Origin: Gonapodya prolifera JEL478
Lineage: Eukaryota > Monoblepharomycota > Monoblepharidomycetes > Monoblepharidales > Gonapodyaceae
Length of the DNA stretch: 64,000 bases
Direction: 5' to 3'
NCBI GenBank assembly: GCA_001574975.1
Contig: KQ965732.1
Span: forward strand, 186,001-250,000
Of this stretch, positions 10,901 to 22,730 are shown piece after piece; the first letter of the stretch is position 1; each line of letters begins with the position of its first letter. Under the pieces are notes generated by a model. It was not told the DNA's origin. It saw only the letters and a program-made list of their open reading frames with translations, and made no database searches. A program made the translations under genes and the position numbers.

Positions 10901-13004
10901 CCGAATCGCCATCCAAGAATAACCTCCTCGCCTCGAGCGATGTCACGAGCTGCAACAATTATAAGTCGCAAACGGTCCGCTTCTCGCAAAGGAAAAAGTG
11001 CAGATTCCGACGTTATCACAGAGGTGCGAAGTACCGCATTTGCCTGTGTGGGCGGCAGAGGGGACGGAACAAACAGTCGAGCACCGTAGTACCCCACGTT
11101 GACTGCAGGGACCCAATCTGCGTTGCCAAACGTGGGTGGCATTCCACGGCAGTCACTTCGCACAAATCTACCAACACCCTCCCCCGTCGCTCGGCAATCG
11201 ACAAGCAGAGGGAGGCCAGGGAACGGAAATACAAAGGGGGGAAGGATATGGGTTCCTGCCCAGTCTCCGCTGCCCAAAGAGCTTTGTGCGGTTCGCAGTT
11301 TCTTGGAAGATGTTTTGCCCGTTGGTGCGATTCCTGACATTTCACCAGGATGCTGTAAGCGCATCCTATGAAAAACATTCCCTTTGATTTCACAAACAAC
11401 CTCTCCTCTCGATATTGGTGAAGCGGCGAATAAACCATATCGTATGGCATCAGGCCGTAGCAACCCTGCAATCGGATAGAGGCTTGTCGAGACACCATTT
11501 TTCCCACGACGTGATCTCTGTGACTTCATCCGAGTGTTGCTCGCGTGTCCTATCGTATCATCATCAGATGTTCCAGTCGCGTCGTCATCATCGGAATCAA
11601 GTGCCCACGCTCGTGTAAACGGCAAAATGGGGCGCGAGGTCACAGAATGATGACTCTCAACAAGGCGGGAGTGGGAAACGCTGACGATTGCATCAGGATC
11701 CGGATTTGATGCCCGTCGGGGCTCCGAGTATTCAAAATCGTCGTCTATATCGACATCAGAAGTCTCATCGTCGGACACAGGGTGGAGTTTGGAGAAAAAC
11801 TCCCGCGTATGTCCAACAATTACTCCGGCACGCTCGGCATCAGACACAGTCTCAGCACCTAGTCTTTCCTCATCCACAGATAAGTAACGGGGGGGTTCGT
11901 ATGGCGGGATGGGAAGGAACGTCTGCGACAATTGTTCGTAGGCATCGTCGGGATTAGCGAATTCCGGAAGTGATGGAGGTGGCTCAAAAAGGAAAGTCGG
12001 GGCACCAGAAGAAACTCGGCGCTGCTTGGATGAGATTGTTGTCGCTGGTGGGTGGTGAGAAAGGATGGAGGACGACGTCGAGAGAGACAATAACGATCGG
12101 TTGGATGATGGCGCGGAGGTTTGAGGCGCAATTGTCAAGACTTGTGCTGCTCCAATCCCATTACCACCACGCCTCCCCGTATTGCTTCGCTGCAACGTTT
12201 GCTGAGGTTGAGGTTGGGAATGTGTTGAAGGTGTTGAAGGTTGAGAAACAGTTTGTTGAGAAACGACTGGGAGGGAAATGTTCGACGAGGACCTCGCAGG
12301 AACTCGAGGAGATTTAAGTACTGCTCGTGGGCGACTCTCTGGTGACCGCAGTGCCCGTTGTTGCAGCTGGACTGTGATCGCGCGCTGAGGTAAGGGCAGC
12401 AACACCAACATCACGGGATGGTGAGATACACTGGACTTAGAGACACACTGGACTTATTTTTTGATCTCACCTCAACATTGAGCTGCCTGGGCGAACATCT
12501 CTCGCAAAGATACTCGTCAGGCAAATTGTCATTGGACAATCCAACGCAAACACAATGCTGCCACACAAGACAGCGCTCGCACTGGACTGTAAAGCCGTCA
12601 TCGTGGTCGAATCCACAAATGCATCTGATTTTTCCTTCGTCCTCGGCAGTCTCTTCCACCTGTGTATGAGTTGTTTTCGTGAAAGAGTCAACGCCAGAGG
12701 CAGCGAGCAAGAAACGTTGACGAGATTCATCGTAGATAGTTGAGATTAAGAAACGAGTTAAGAGCTTTGGGTGGAAATTCACCTCCTTCTCCTTGTCTTC
12801 CATTTCAACATCGATGGACAAGGGCTGTGGGGCCGAAGAACCCCAAGAGGGTATCTCCACTTCTATGTCCCTTGGAGGACTTGCGGGCATTTGTTCTGGG
12901 CAATGAGCTGCCTTGAAACAGCGGGTTTTCGCATTCGTCTTGGGAGCGGCTGGAGGAACTTCATTCGGTTGCACCCGCATTTCAAACTTGCACATATTGC
13001 ACAT
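7999..13004 (-). CDS. SET3: SET3-like protein: PHD finger, SET domain, long disordered RS-rich tail
   Basis: Chromatin regulator resembling yeast Set3, the PHD/SET subunit of a histone-deacetylase complex. Exon 1 (13004-12471) contains a PHD finger: IRCICGFDHDDGFTVQCERC, WQHCVCVG, then LCERCSPRQL. After an intron, about 650 residues of acidic, Ser-rich linker precede a SET domain at roughly 11400-10800: RYGLFAASPISRGEVVCEIK, PLLVDCRATGEGVGRFVRSD, LIIVAARDIARGEEVILGW, then CACGRGDFC. A short intron (about 10209-10152) leads to a 700-residue disordered tail with an RS block and an RDRER-rich end. The usual NHxC motif after GRFVR is replaced by RSDCRG, so catalysis is doubtful, as for Set3. The first ATG (13004) is 22 bp from the divergent KAT14 ATG; internal Met codons at 12980 or 12890 are alternatives. 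Confidence 0.8.
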
Positions 13005-13026
13005 ATTTCCACTCTACATACTTGCG
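13005..13026. promoter_or_regulatory. minimal divergent start-to-start interval between SET3-like and KAT14-like genes
   Basis: Only 22 bp separate the two outward-facing ATGs (13004 on minus, 13027 on plus). Either the two transcription start regions overlap the opposing coding exons, or one protein starts further downstream. This is inference from gene models, with no recognisable core-promoter motif. Confidence 0.4.
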
Positions 13027-16000
13027 ATGTCAAAATCGCGGAAGCGAGGCATCGAGGCGGCGCCGAAATGCGTTAGGAAGGACACCCCGACGCAGTTTCC
13101 GTATAATGTGGGTGTTCTGGGCTGGAGTCAGAAGGCTCAAGGGAAATACCTCTGAGTCTGCCTCTATTTGAACGGACGCTCTCGAATCATCGGAGCCGGA
13201 TCGGCCATGATTCGCCCAATGGCTTGAGGACGAGCTCTGTTTCTCTGTCAAATCTACTTCCGAATATAACTGCTGATCTTTCCTACAGTTGGAAGAACTT
13301 ACCTGGCTCGATGGCGAACAGAGATTAAATGTTCAGGACACCTACTGCTACTGTGGACGTGGGAGAAATTGGAGCGGTGATAATGAAATGTCGAATACAT
13401 CCCCGCAAGCTCATTTCGGCGAAGCTCCCCAAGGACTTCCAACAATGTTCCAGTGCTCAAAGTGCCATCAACAGTTTCATCCTCTGTGCGTCCTGACGCA
13501 GGATGCTCTCAATGGAGACGTTTTCTACACCTTCACCTGCTCCGTGTGCAACTATGCGCTGCCACTCGAGGAACAACCGGAGAACCTGAACAACTGGAAG
13601 CGCATTCCAATGACCTGGTTCCATGTGGTTCACCTTGCATTTTATGATTTGCATACAAGGAACCCCGACAAAGAGGATGTTCTCGGTGCAGACCCCAAGT
13701 ACAAGGGTGTGGTGATCCAGGATGGCCGCCGGTTTTTCCGTATTCAAGAGCTCGTTGACGTTGTGGAGCGAAATTGGGACTACCTGAAGCCAACGGAAAT
13801 ACGTGAGTAATCGGCAAAATACGCTTGGAAGTATTCTACCTGAAACACGTCCTTCGTTTAGCTACCCCTCACTGGAATGACGCTCTTGGTGCGCGTATAT
13901 CAGAAAATCCAACCGTATTTCAAGGAGGAATACATGGCGCTGGAATACCAGGTGTGTGGGGACTCAGGAGACCATTGTTAGTTCCCAGAGGTGAGTATTT
14001 CGAGTGGAAGTCTCGTGCAGTACATAACCCCTTTCCCGCACTGTCAACTAGTTACACAACCTTCAAAAGTCAAACCCAAGCACTCAATGGAACATACGAG
14101 CGGCGGTATGTTATGGGAAGCACATTTCATTGATTCGTGCCTTGATTTTCGTCGCCTCAACTTCTTAGAAACAGTATCGGATCCCACTACTGTGCTGCCA
14201 GTGGGGGAATCCTCTCGGAGAGAAGCAAAGCCAGCAAAAAAGCGTCGCGTGCCCGTTGAATCTCCATATCCTGTCCCGAACTCATCAGCGCCTGAATCAA
14301 AAAGCGGGTCCAACCAGCAAAGCTGGGAAACGGAATCGGACATGTCAGACCTCACCCAATTTTCTTATTCAAGCTCTGCGCTGTCAGAAGACGAAACAAC
14401 GGGATTCGCCAATCACGTCAGCGAACGTAAAACGGAGCCCACTGAAACACCTCCAATTGGCTTGGTGGGTAAAGGGTGCAGGGGAATGAATGCGTGTATT
14501 GAAAACACCTCACTAATAATCCTTTGTCGGATGATGTGCTCACCAGAGTGAACCAAAACGCTCTTCGCCAGAGCGTCATCGTTCTTCCGGCTCCTCGACA
14601 AAGCCACTAAGGGCGGCTTCGAAGTCATCCGGGCGTGGAAAAAGAAAGATCGTTGTAGAGTCTTCGGCGCCTGGTGACGACGACTCCGGCAAAGGGCACG
14701 ACATACTCGGTGCTAATGTATCCGAAAGTGATAATGGCCCAGTCACCCCGATAGATGAGCATATGGGAGAGCTTCCAGTGGTGCGACCAGATAATTCTTC
14801 GGCTGGAGGGGCGCCTGAGGGCGAGCTTTCAGTGATCCCCCAATCCGATCTACCATCCCGTACCGGAATCCAACTTAACTCTGAAGTCGAGGCCATTGAG
14901 CGTCACAGTCCTCATCACGTTGATCCTGACTCACAAGCAGAGTTAGGTGCTTTGGACCACGATAACGAATCTACGAACTCAACGATGCCGCCCAGTAATG
15001 CAGATGCCTTGAGAACGCGCGGGAGAGCTCGTGGTAGGGGCTCGAGAGGTCGCATGAAGCTATCGGAAAGTCACAACTCTGGAGTGGTCATTTCTTCTCG
15101 TGGGAACTCCGATGACACATTCTTTTCCGAACAATCACAAACCAATCAAGTAGAAGACACCGCGGAACAAGTGTACCGTCTTGCAAGAAGGACACTTGGT
15201 CGGAGGACCGGATCAGCTGCAAGATCTGGACGATTTGTTCAGCTTGGGGAGTTGATAACTTCTCCGCAACAAGCGAATCAGACGATTGATGAATCCACCG
15301 AATCTAACGGGAAGGAAAGTAATAATATGTCTCAAAACACTCCAGGTGCGTCACATCAGTCAATGAACGATCGGTAATTGCTCTTATTCGCCAACCCGCT
15401 TAAAAAGGAGACTCGCTCGCGAATCTCACCTTACCAAATTTTCCGGTCTCTTCCAGCAAAGTTGCAGTGAGGATTCAACCAAAAGCCCGTCGAAAGCGTT
15501 CAGATGGAGAACTTGGCAAGACTTCAGAGTCTGAGGACATTTCCAATCATGCTTTTGTTCAGGAAAGAGCAGTTGAAGGTGATCCCGCTCCTTCCAATGT
15601 GGTGGAATCCCATGGGAGCATTGCAAAGGGAATAAATGCACAAAGCCCTTCTCTTACTGGTTTCAATGATGTGGATAACACCAACGACTCTCGTTCTGGT
15701 GCTTTCACGTTGACAGTGGGAACTGGTACCAGCCAACCCACCCACAGTGGCGAACCCAAGGCTGCAGCATCGAATTCCGCTAAGCGAAAGTCCACTATAA
15801 TTTCATTCTCTCTGCCTGCAGCGGGTATCGGTGTTGGAATTGAATCTGCCATTCCTGCTAGAATTGAGGGGACAGCTTTCCCGAGCTTCGGGGGTCTTGG
15901 AGATCCCACACGTGTCGTGGCAATCATAGATGATTCGAAAACGCAGATTGGAACAACGGCGCCCCGAATTTCAAGGAAAAGGGCTCGAGATGCATCACCT

Positions 16001-19000
16001 TCAACCATGGCTCATCAGACAATTCCGCGCTCTAGGAAGTCCAACCGATCATCCATTAACCAATCGACAACGAACTTGCAGGCTTCAGAACTTCCGAACT
16101 CGTCCGAATCACATTTCCATGAAAGTACCACCCAAAGCTTCATTCGCGGAACCTTGAGAATCGGTGAAACGTCAAAGCTGGGACAGGAGGAAAATAGATC
16201 GTCTGAAACCCTCAAAAACACTTCCACGATGGTCAAGAAAACCATCAAGGTATCAGGTCAAAGCTCCATCAATGCGAATGTACCTTACGAAGAGCCCCTG
16301 CGAAAGCAGGTGGAGGTAGAACGATCCCCGATCTCGATAGTGGGTGGTCAATCGGAAATCAGAACCCTGGAGGCTCCTGATTTGAACGTCAAGAAAGGTG
16401 TCGAGCGAGAAGGGGATCTCGTTACCGAGCAAAGATCTCCTGAAATCAAGGCACATTTAGTCGGCGAATCGGAATCGGGCTTAGCACAGTCATACGAGGA
16501 AGTAATAAAACAGGGAATCAACTCTGATTCTGCGGCACCGGAAAGAGCGAGTGCTTGTGTGGAGGATACTGTTATCTCCGGTGGAATGCAATTGGGCTTT
16601 GACTCACATGAGACGCAAGTGCCAAACACAGATTCTGGAACGACAGAAAACAAACAAGAAATGATGAGTAAAGAAAGGGTTGTCGAAGAAATTGCGGAAG
16701 GAAAGAATATTCTGGAGGATGGACGAAATCACGGAAAGGGTCAGCAAAGAAGTGGTGCCCGTGGTCGCGTTCGTGCCCGGCCTACCGGACGTAGCCGAGG
16801 TTCAGCAGGGTCCAAAAGGAGAGGCCGCGATGATCTTGAGGAGGCCTCGGAAGATGAATACCGTGACCCAACGTCTTTAGAGAAGATGGATGATGACGAA
16901 CAATTGCCTGTACCTGTTGCGACTACTCCAGAGTCATCTGGAGACGAGCCATCTTCGGAATCCTCAGCAGAAGACTCGGACGAACTCACACTACGACGTT
17001 CATCACGAGTTTCACGTCCCTCGACGCGATCTAATAGTCCCGCTTCAAATGTTCGCACTTCTCTCCGTCGCAGATTATCTGGAGACTCGCGGTATTTCGA
17101 AGTGGAAAGTGGGGACGATGGTGAGAGTCGAAGAAAGGGAGCACAGGAACCAGACATCAGCACCAAACCGTGGCTTACCAATGTTGAAGTACAAGATCTT
17201 GACTCAGTTACCAACCATTCTCCTTCAAATGTGGGTGATCTTTCTGCAGTAAGGTCAGGGACACGAAGGGCACGCACAAAGCGGCGAGTCATCGACGACG
17301 AAGAAATGGAAGATTCTGACATCAATTCAAGAACGTCGGTTAGTGTGGATGGTGAAATTGAAACGACAATGAGAGTAGAGGCTACGGTGACTGAAGGGAT
17401 CAAAAGCAACCTTCGGGGACAAGGGAAGGAAGGAAAGGACATTGATGGTGAACCTTTGGATCTGGAGAACAAAGCTGGCAAGCCCGAGCCCAAGATTTCA
17501 AATCCGAATCAAATATCTGAGGACCTGTCGGTCGGGGCTGTGAAACAGAAACGGGCTGCTGTTGCTGAAGCTGAAGGGTCGGGAAAGACAATGGAATCAA
17601 AGGTCATCGAAGCGGGGCCAACCAAAACCACTCGAGGAGGGCGCATATCTGTAACTCGTGTCAGCTCGCATCGAGGAGAGCGAGGCGGGGATGTTAGTGT
17701 GACGACGGAACATTCTCCCAGAGCAGTCCAATCCAACGCAAAGTCTGTTCTGAGCACCACAGTTCCACAACGAGGTGTTGTCGGAGCTCCAGTATCAGGA
17801 CTTGCGGCCGAAAATCCAGGAGTAGCTAATGCAGGAGTGTCGCCTTCCGGGTTTCCACTGTTGACACCGAATCATGCTTCCATTGTCAGCAAAAACGTGT
17901 CTGCATTTGTCCAATCTCAAGGGACATTTGGAGTCCGTCCCCCGGTCAATCTTTCTCAATATCAATCACCGGTCGGACCTGGTACCGCACAGGGAGGTCA
18001 TGCCCCGGCAACATCTTTACCTCTGAACCCAGCATTCGCAGCTTTGCTGTCGAGCCTTCCTACTTCCGAGGCGAGACAGGCACTCCTCGATGGATTTGCA
18101 AACGGAAGTATCACGTATCAATTTCTTCATCCCCTCAGCTATGCCATCACTGCAAATCCCGCCGCATTGGCCCAGCTTCCAACCTCATCCGCGGAACCGA
18201 GCCAAGGAGGCGTCAGCGGATTATTGAATAATGCTTCTCTTGCTTTAGCGCCGCAAAGAGTTGGCCGCCCGAACATGTTGGTGCCTGGAATTGCTCCGAG
18301 TCCTGTGGATCAATCAGTTCGAGGCCGAGGAACAGGACGACCAGTTCGCGGAAAATCCTCTCGTGGGAGAGGTGCAAGTTCGATGCCGACAACAACGACA
18401 CCGGGTACCTCTACTCTCGATCCAAGTGCGGCTGAGATTAATGATAAGTCTGAACGGCCAAAGAAACGGAAGCGCGATGTGGAAACAGTGACGCCGGTCC
18501 CACAATCTCAAACCATGTCATCCAATGACCTGCTAACAAACAATCCCCAATCAACTCTCTTGGAAGAAAAACGGGAGCTTCAAATCACTTTAAAGGAATC
18601 CGACGAGCAATTGCGAGAGCAAAAACGTCAACGACATACTTCTGAGGTGAGAAAGCCTCAGAATGGTTGATTAACACGTTTTTATGTAACAAGATTTTTC
18701 AGGCAATTTCTACAGTAGGATTGGTTTCGAACAGCAGCGTAAAAGCCCAGGTGAACCTTCCTACAGTCATCGAATACTCGGAAGCGAGTGGTTCGGAGTC
18801 GGAGGATGATATGCCAGAGGAAATCCGAACCTCCACTCATGCTACAAAAGCACATATGGATGGCGGAAACGCGAGCTTTGGCGAAAGTAGAAGGCTGCAT
18901 GGAGCGCAGTCCAAATCGAGTAACCGTGTTATCGAGAGTCAGGGGAGGAAAGAGTCACCAAACGCCGACCCATCACCCCGCGCCACACTGAAGCATCGCG

Positions 19001-19768
19001 TGTTCGGGAACCCTCGTCATGCACCCGTCGCAAAGATTAGTCCTTGGACCGGTCGTCTTCTGAAACCATTTATATTTCGAGATGCGGAAACCGTGTCCCC
19101 GTATGTTCAACTCCTGGAAGACATTATTAGCAAGGGAGGAGGACGAGTGTCGGAGCGAAAACCTATCGACTTTATATATCTGGAGAAAAAATGGGTCGTG
19201 CAATGTAACTGGCTCCTTTGCAATATGTTCTGGAACGGTATCGACAGTGAGTGAAACATTGAACGATTTGTGAGAAGCTACCATAGAGTGAACCTCGTTT
19301 ATTCGTTATCCAGTTTCCGAACATCTCAAATACCCCGACTTCTCGGTCGTTTGCGTGTACGATAATATCGTTGTCGGATGTGGGCTGATGACTCCTCAAG
19401 GGTACATCACATACATTGGCGTTCTTCCTGGGTGGGAGAAGTGCGGGATCGGTCGAATCATGTTGTGGTGGCTGATACAGGTACGTCACCTAATCTGAGG
19501 AGTGTGCGATTGGAGCACAAACTTAAACTTGGGTACCGGGACCTTCATCTAGACGGTCAAGCCACAAGATGTGACGCTTCACGTTCAAACCAAGAATTCG
19601 GCCATGATACTGTACCAGGAGTTTGGATTCAAGGCGGAAGAGTTTATTGTCGGATTCTACAACAAGTATCTGCCTGGAAGCAATTTTACGGGAGAGAATA
19701 ATGCGTATGTCATGCGCCGACGCGGGAGGTGGGTTGCCGGTCTGCCAGTTGATGTTTGGTGGGCGTGA
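13027..19768 (+). CDS. KAT14/CSRP2BP-like GNAT acetyltransferase (ATAC-type), very large
   Basis: Histone acetyltransferase-like protein resembling animal KAT14 (ATAC2/CSRP2BP). Exon 1 (13027-13107) ends at GTGGGT and joins in phase to 13289. The N-terminal domain has a zinc-finger-like cluster (TYCYCGRGRNW, then MFQCSKCHQQFHPLCV) and the conserved block NWKRIPMTWFHVVHLAFYDL. A segment of roughly 1500 residues (about 14100-18670) is disordered, acidic/Ser-rich and carries several basic RGR/GRP AT-hook-like patches (RGRARGRGSRGR; GRVRARPTGRSRGS; RGRGTGRPVRGK). The C-terminal exons give LKPFIFRDAETVSPYVQLLE and KPIDFIYLEKKWVVQCNW, then the GNAT core YPDFSVVCVYDNIVVGCG, the acetyl-CoA loop GWEKCGIGR and DVTLHVQTKNSAMILYQEFG. 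The stop is at 19766-19768. Having both termini match KAT14 supports one gene, although the disordered centre makes it unusually long. Confidence 0.8.
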
Positions 19769-19876
19769 ACATGCCCTGATCGGTTTCCAACTCCCAGTCC
19801 TGACGATTAAAGAATTGATACGATGTTTGTACAAGGAGGGCCACTACTGTAAATAACGTAACACTTTCCACAATCT

Positions 19877-21164
19877 CTACTGTGTTTTTGCTTTGTAATC
19901 ATCCAAGAAAGCGTCTCTGGTCGCATTACTGCCCGTCAATATACGAAAGTCTCTGTATTCCATCCCACTGAATCCTTGCTCGGTCTTGTTGAATTCAAAC
20001 CACATGACCATTGAGATGTTGAGCGGATTGGCACCCTCGTTGGCGAACAAGAGCTGCCTCCACCACGTCCTCTTGATGGACAGCTCAAGCGCCTGCTCTT
20101 GGTCCGAGGTTTCACCCTTCTGTGCGGGCGACCACCCCACGCCCGTTTCAGCGACAATAATGGGCTTGGAGAAGGCCTTTTTGTCGCCAAAAACGTTGCG
20201 GAAGTCACAGTACGCACCACCACCAGGGCGTCCTCGAAGGATGTTGCTCAGCATGCCTGCAGGGGCTGGGTTCTGGGAGAAGAGGCGGCTCAGGGGGTTT
20301 CTAGTGATTGGAAACAATGGTAAGGTGAGGGAAAAGACCAAAAGAAAAGGAGGGTGATGGAGGAGGAGACCCACGAAGGGGATGGAAGGGTGGGGAAATG
20401 GAAGAGGGAGAAGCCCACGATGTCGACGTAATCGTCGCCGGGGTACCAGCGGCCGTCTGTTGCAAGGAGGGATGGCAGTGTCAACGTCCCTTGGTACTCT
20501 TTCCGGGACCGTGAGGGAAGCGACACTCACAGGGATCTTCAACAGGACCCCTGCCCTCGCACGACCACATTTGCGGTGCCCAGAGTGTGTACGTCATGGT
20601 GCGGTTTTTCAACTGCGCTCGAAGGCCGCTGACTACCCTGCGGTAGGCGGCAATGTAGTTGCCCTCGCCGGCAGGGAGGCCCCAGGGGTACCACGGAGCG
20701 TTCTGGAGACAGGGTGCGTGAGCGGAGGTTTCGACTGAATGTTGCAGGTGCAGGTGCAAATGGTGTCTTACCATCTCATGGGCGAAGCGGACAATGATGT
20801 CCACGCCGAGTGCGTTTGCTCTATTGCAGGCGTCTGCGATCGCGGCAATGTCCGTGCCCGCGATGCCCTTGGAGTCGAGGCCAAACCACGGCTCCAAGGA
20901 CAGGAACAGACACGAGGCGCCTGCCGCCTTGACGAGGGTGGCATGTTGCTCGACCGTCGCCGGGTCGAGCGATGATGCGCCGAAGGAGTAGAACTCTGCG
21001 AAACATGCGGGTGGCCGACCGAGGATGGTGCCGACGGATGCGGGCGACGTGGCACCCCAATCGATGTGGAATCCGAAAGCGGGACTGCCGGGCGAGAAGG
21101 AGAGCGACCGCGCGGGTGATGCCACGAGTGCAGCGAGCAGCAGCAGGAGGAGGGGGAGGAGCAT
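19877..21164 (-). CDS. secreted glycoside hydrolase, GH26-like
   Basis: Extracellular (beta/alpha)8 glycosidase resembling GH26 (beta-mannanase and relatives). ATG 21164 opens a signal peptide of Met, a run of leucines and ALVASPARS. Mature-domain landmarks are AFGFHIDWG, LSLEPWFGLDSKG, then VRFAHEM joined across an intron to NAPWYPWG, the GH26 acid/base region (HExNxxWYPW pattern). Next come MTYTLWAPQMW, a GRWYPGDDYVDIVGFS block, and KPIIVAETGVGW, the likely nucleophile strand. The C-terminus reads MVMWFEFNKTEQGF and ends YKAKTQ. At least three introns. Substrate could be mannan or another beta-glucan. The gene converges with KAT14 (109 bp between stops). Confidence 0.75.
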
Positions 21165-21303
21165 CAAACAGCCATCACTGCGGTCGAATAATATAAATAA
21201 AGGCCACAGCGGAACCAATTTATTTGACGTTCCATATTTGGATATTCTCACAATGCATTTATGAATTATGTATTTGGAATGCTTGACCGCGTGATACCCA
21301 TCA

Positions 21304-22610
21304 TCAGGGAACGACGTTGCGCAGACTTGCAACTTCATCCTCTGAGAGGCGAAAGTCGAGCACGTTGAAATTTTCTGTTATGTGCGTCACATTGTCTGAG
21401 CGAGGGACAACCAAAACGTCATTGTCCAACAAGAACCGCCTTTTGCGGTGAAAAGAATGACTTGATCAAGTGGGACTCAGACTTTCCAGGACGGACGAAG
21501 ACTCACAGGACAATTTGCGGGACTGTTTTACCTCGCTTGCTCGCGATATCGACAACGGCAGAGACGTTCATGACGCGGTTATAATCTTGAAGAGATGAGT
21601 ACGCTTGAACCAACACTCCATGCTTCCTGCAAAGATCAACAAGATCCCAAGGTTGGTGAAACAGATGGACGTGGGTTTGGACTGCACGGAATTTGCGTGA
21701 GCTTGGCTCTATGCCGAATGCGAACTCCAGACCTCATCCCCCTTCGGGTACAGCGGCTCACCAAGATGGGGTTTCACAGAAGCCCAGGAAATAAGCTCGT
21801 CCATTTCCCAGACGTTAAAATTAGAGACACCAATGGCACGAATACGGCCCTTTTTGTACTCGCGCTCAAGCACTCTGCGTGGCAAAAAGGTTATCATTTC
21901 AATGATGCTCACTGGAGTTTTCAACCCCTTCCCCGGCGCACTCACTTCCACGCGTCTTTCCAAGTTCCCTCGGAAGGGCGACTGCACATATCTCCCCAAC
22001 AGCGCGGATAATGAAGAAGTAACATGTCGAGGTAGTCGGTCCGAAGGTTTTTCAGTGACTTCTCGAACGAATGCAGGGTTGCGACAGCACCAAGGTCCTG
22101 CGGGTGCACTTTGGACGTAAGAAAAACCTTCTGTCGTCGGTTGGCCAGAAGTTCCCCAATGACGCTCTCCGTCCGGTACCATGGCCCAGTGTCACTCGCG
22201 GTGTCAAGGAGACGATAGCCTTAGCACAAAAACATCGAGGATTTCATCTTCCAATGCGGTTTCACAAACTACGGTGTCCAAAGCTTACCACTTTCAAGAG
22301 CGCGAGAAATGGATTCCTTTGGGTTCCGAAGTGCAGCCGTTCCGAACCCAATGAGCGGTACTAAGGTGCACAAAGTAAGAATAACAGCAATTTGTCTAGT
22401 GTTGTATAAAGAAAACATGTATCATTTGATGTGCCTTACTTTGAACCCCGTTGGAGAGCGCCCTCGTTCTGCCAAATGAAAAAGAGTGGTATCAAAAGTG
22501 GTATGTGAACGGACAAGGCATTCTCACTGAGAGGGCTTTTGCAGATAATACCATGCGAAAACCCCAATAACAAAAATTGCAATGTAGAGCACCCGAGCGC
22601 CCCCGGGCAT
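21304..22610 (-). CDS. aldo/keto reductase with N-terminal membrane anchor
   Basis: NADPH-dependent AKR-fold oxidoreductase. The ATG at 22610 encodes MPGGARVLYIAIFVIGVFAW, a single hydrophobic helix. Exon 1 joins in phase through two short introns to LSNGVQIPLIGFGTAAL, the canonical AKR start. Then come GYRLLDTASDTGPWYRTE (catalytic Asp and Tyr), VFLTSKVHPQDLG (Lys) and DYLDMLLLHYP (His), completing the D-Y-K-H tetrad. Downstream exons carry GRIRAIGVSNFNVWEMDEL, GVLVQAYSSL, VPQIVL, then VVPRSDNVTHITENFNV. The stop TGA is at 21304-21306. Seven or so exons. The membrane anchor suggests an ER or other membrane location; most AKRs are soluble. Divergent from the CYSTM gene (120 bp between ATGs). 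Confidence 0.8.
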
Positions 22611-22730
22611 TTGAGAGAGGATTGGTGGTTTTAGAAAAAGGTTTGAGAGGCATTTCCCCTGAGTGTGCTTCAAAAGGTCAAGGTCCTCCTCCGGGGACCC
22701 ATCTGCTTTTCGAGACCAATCACCAACCAA

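Noticed and set aside
16741-17493. Leftward 250-codon serine/arginine-rich ORF
   Set aside because: It is a shadow of the disordered KAT14-like coding region on the plus strand, with no domain of its own.
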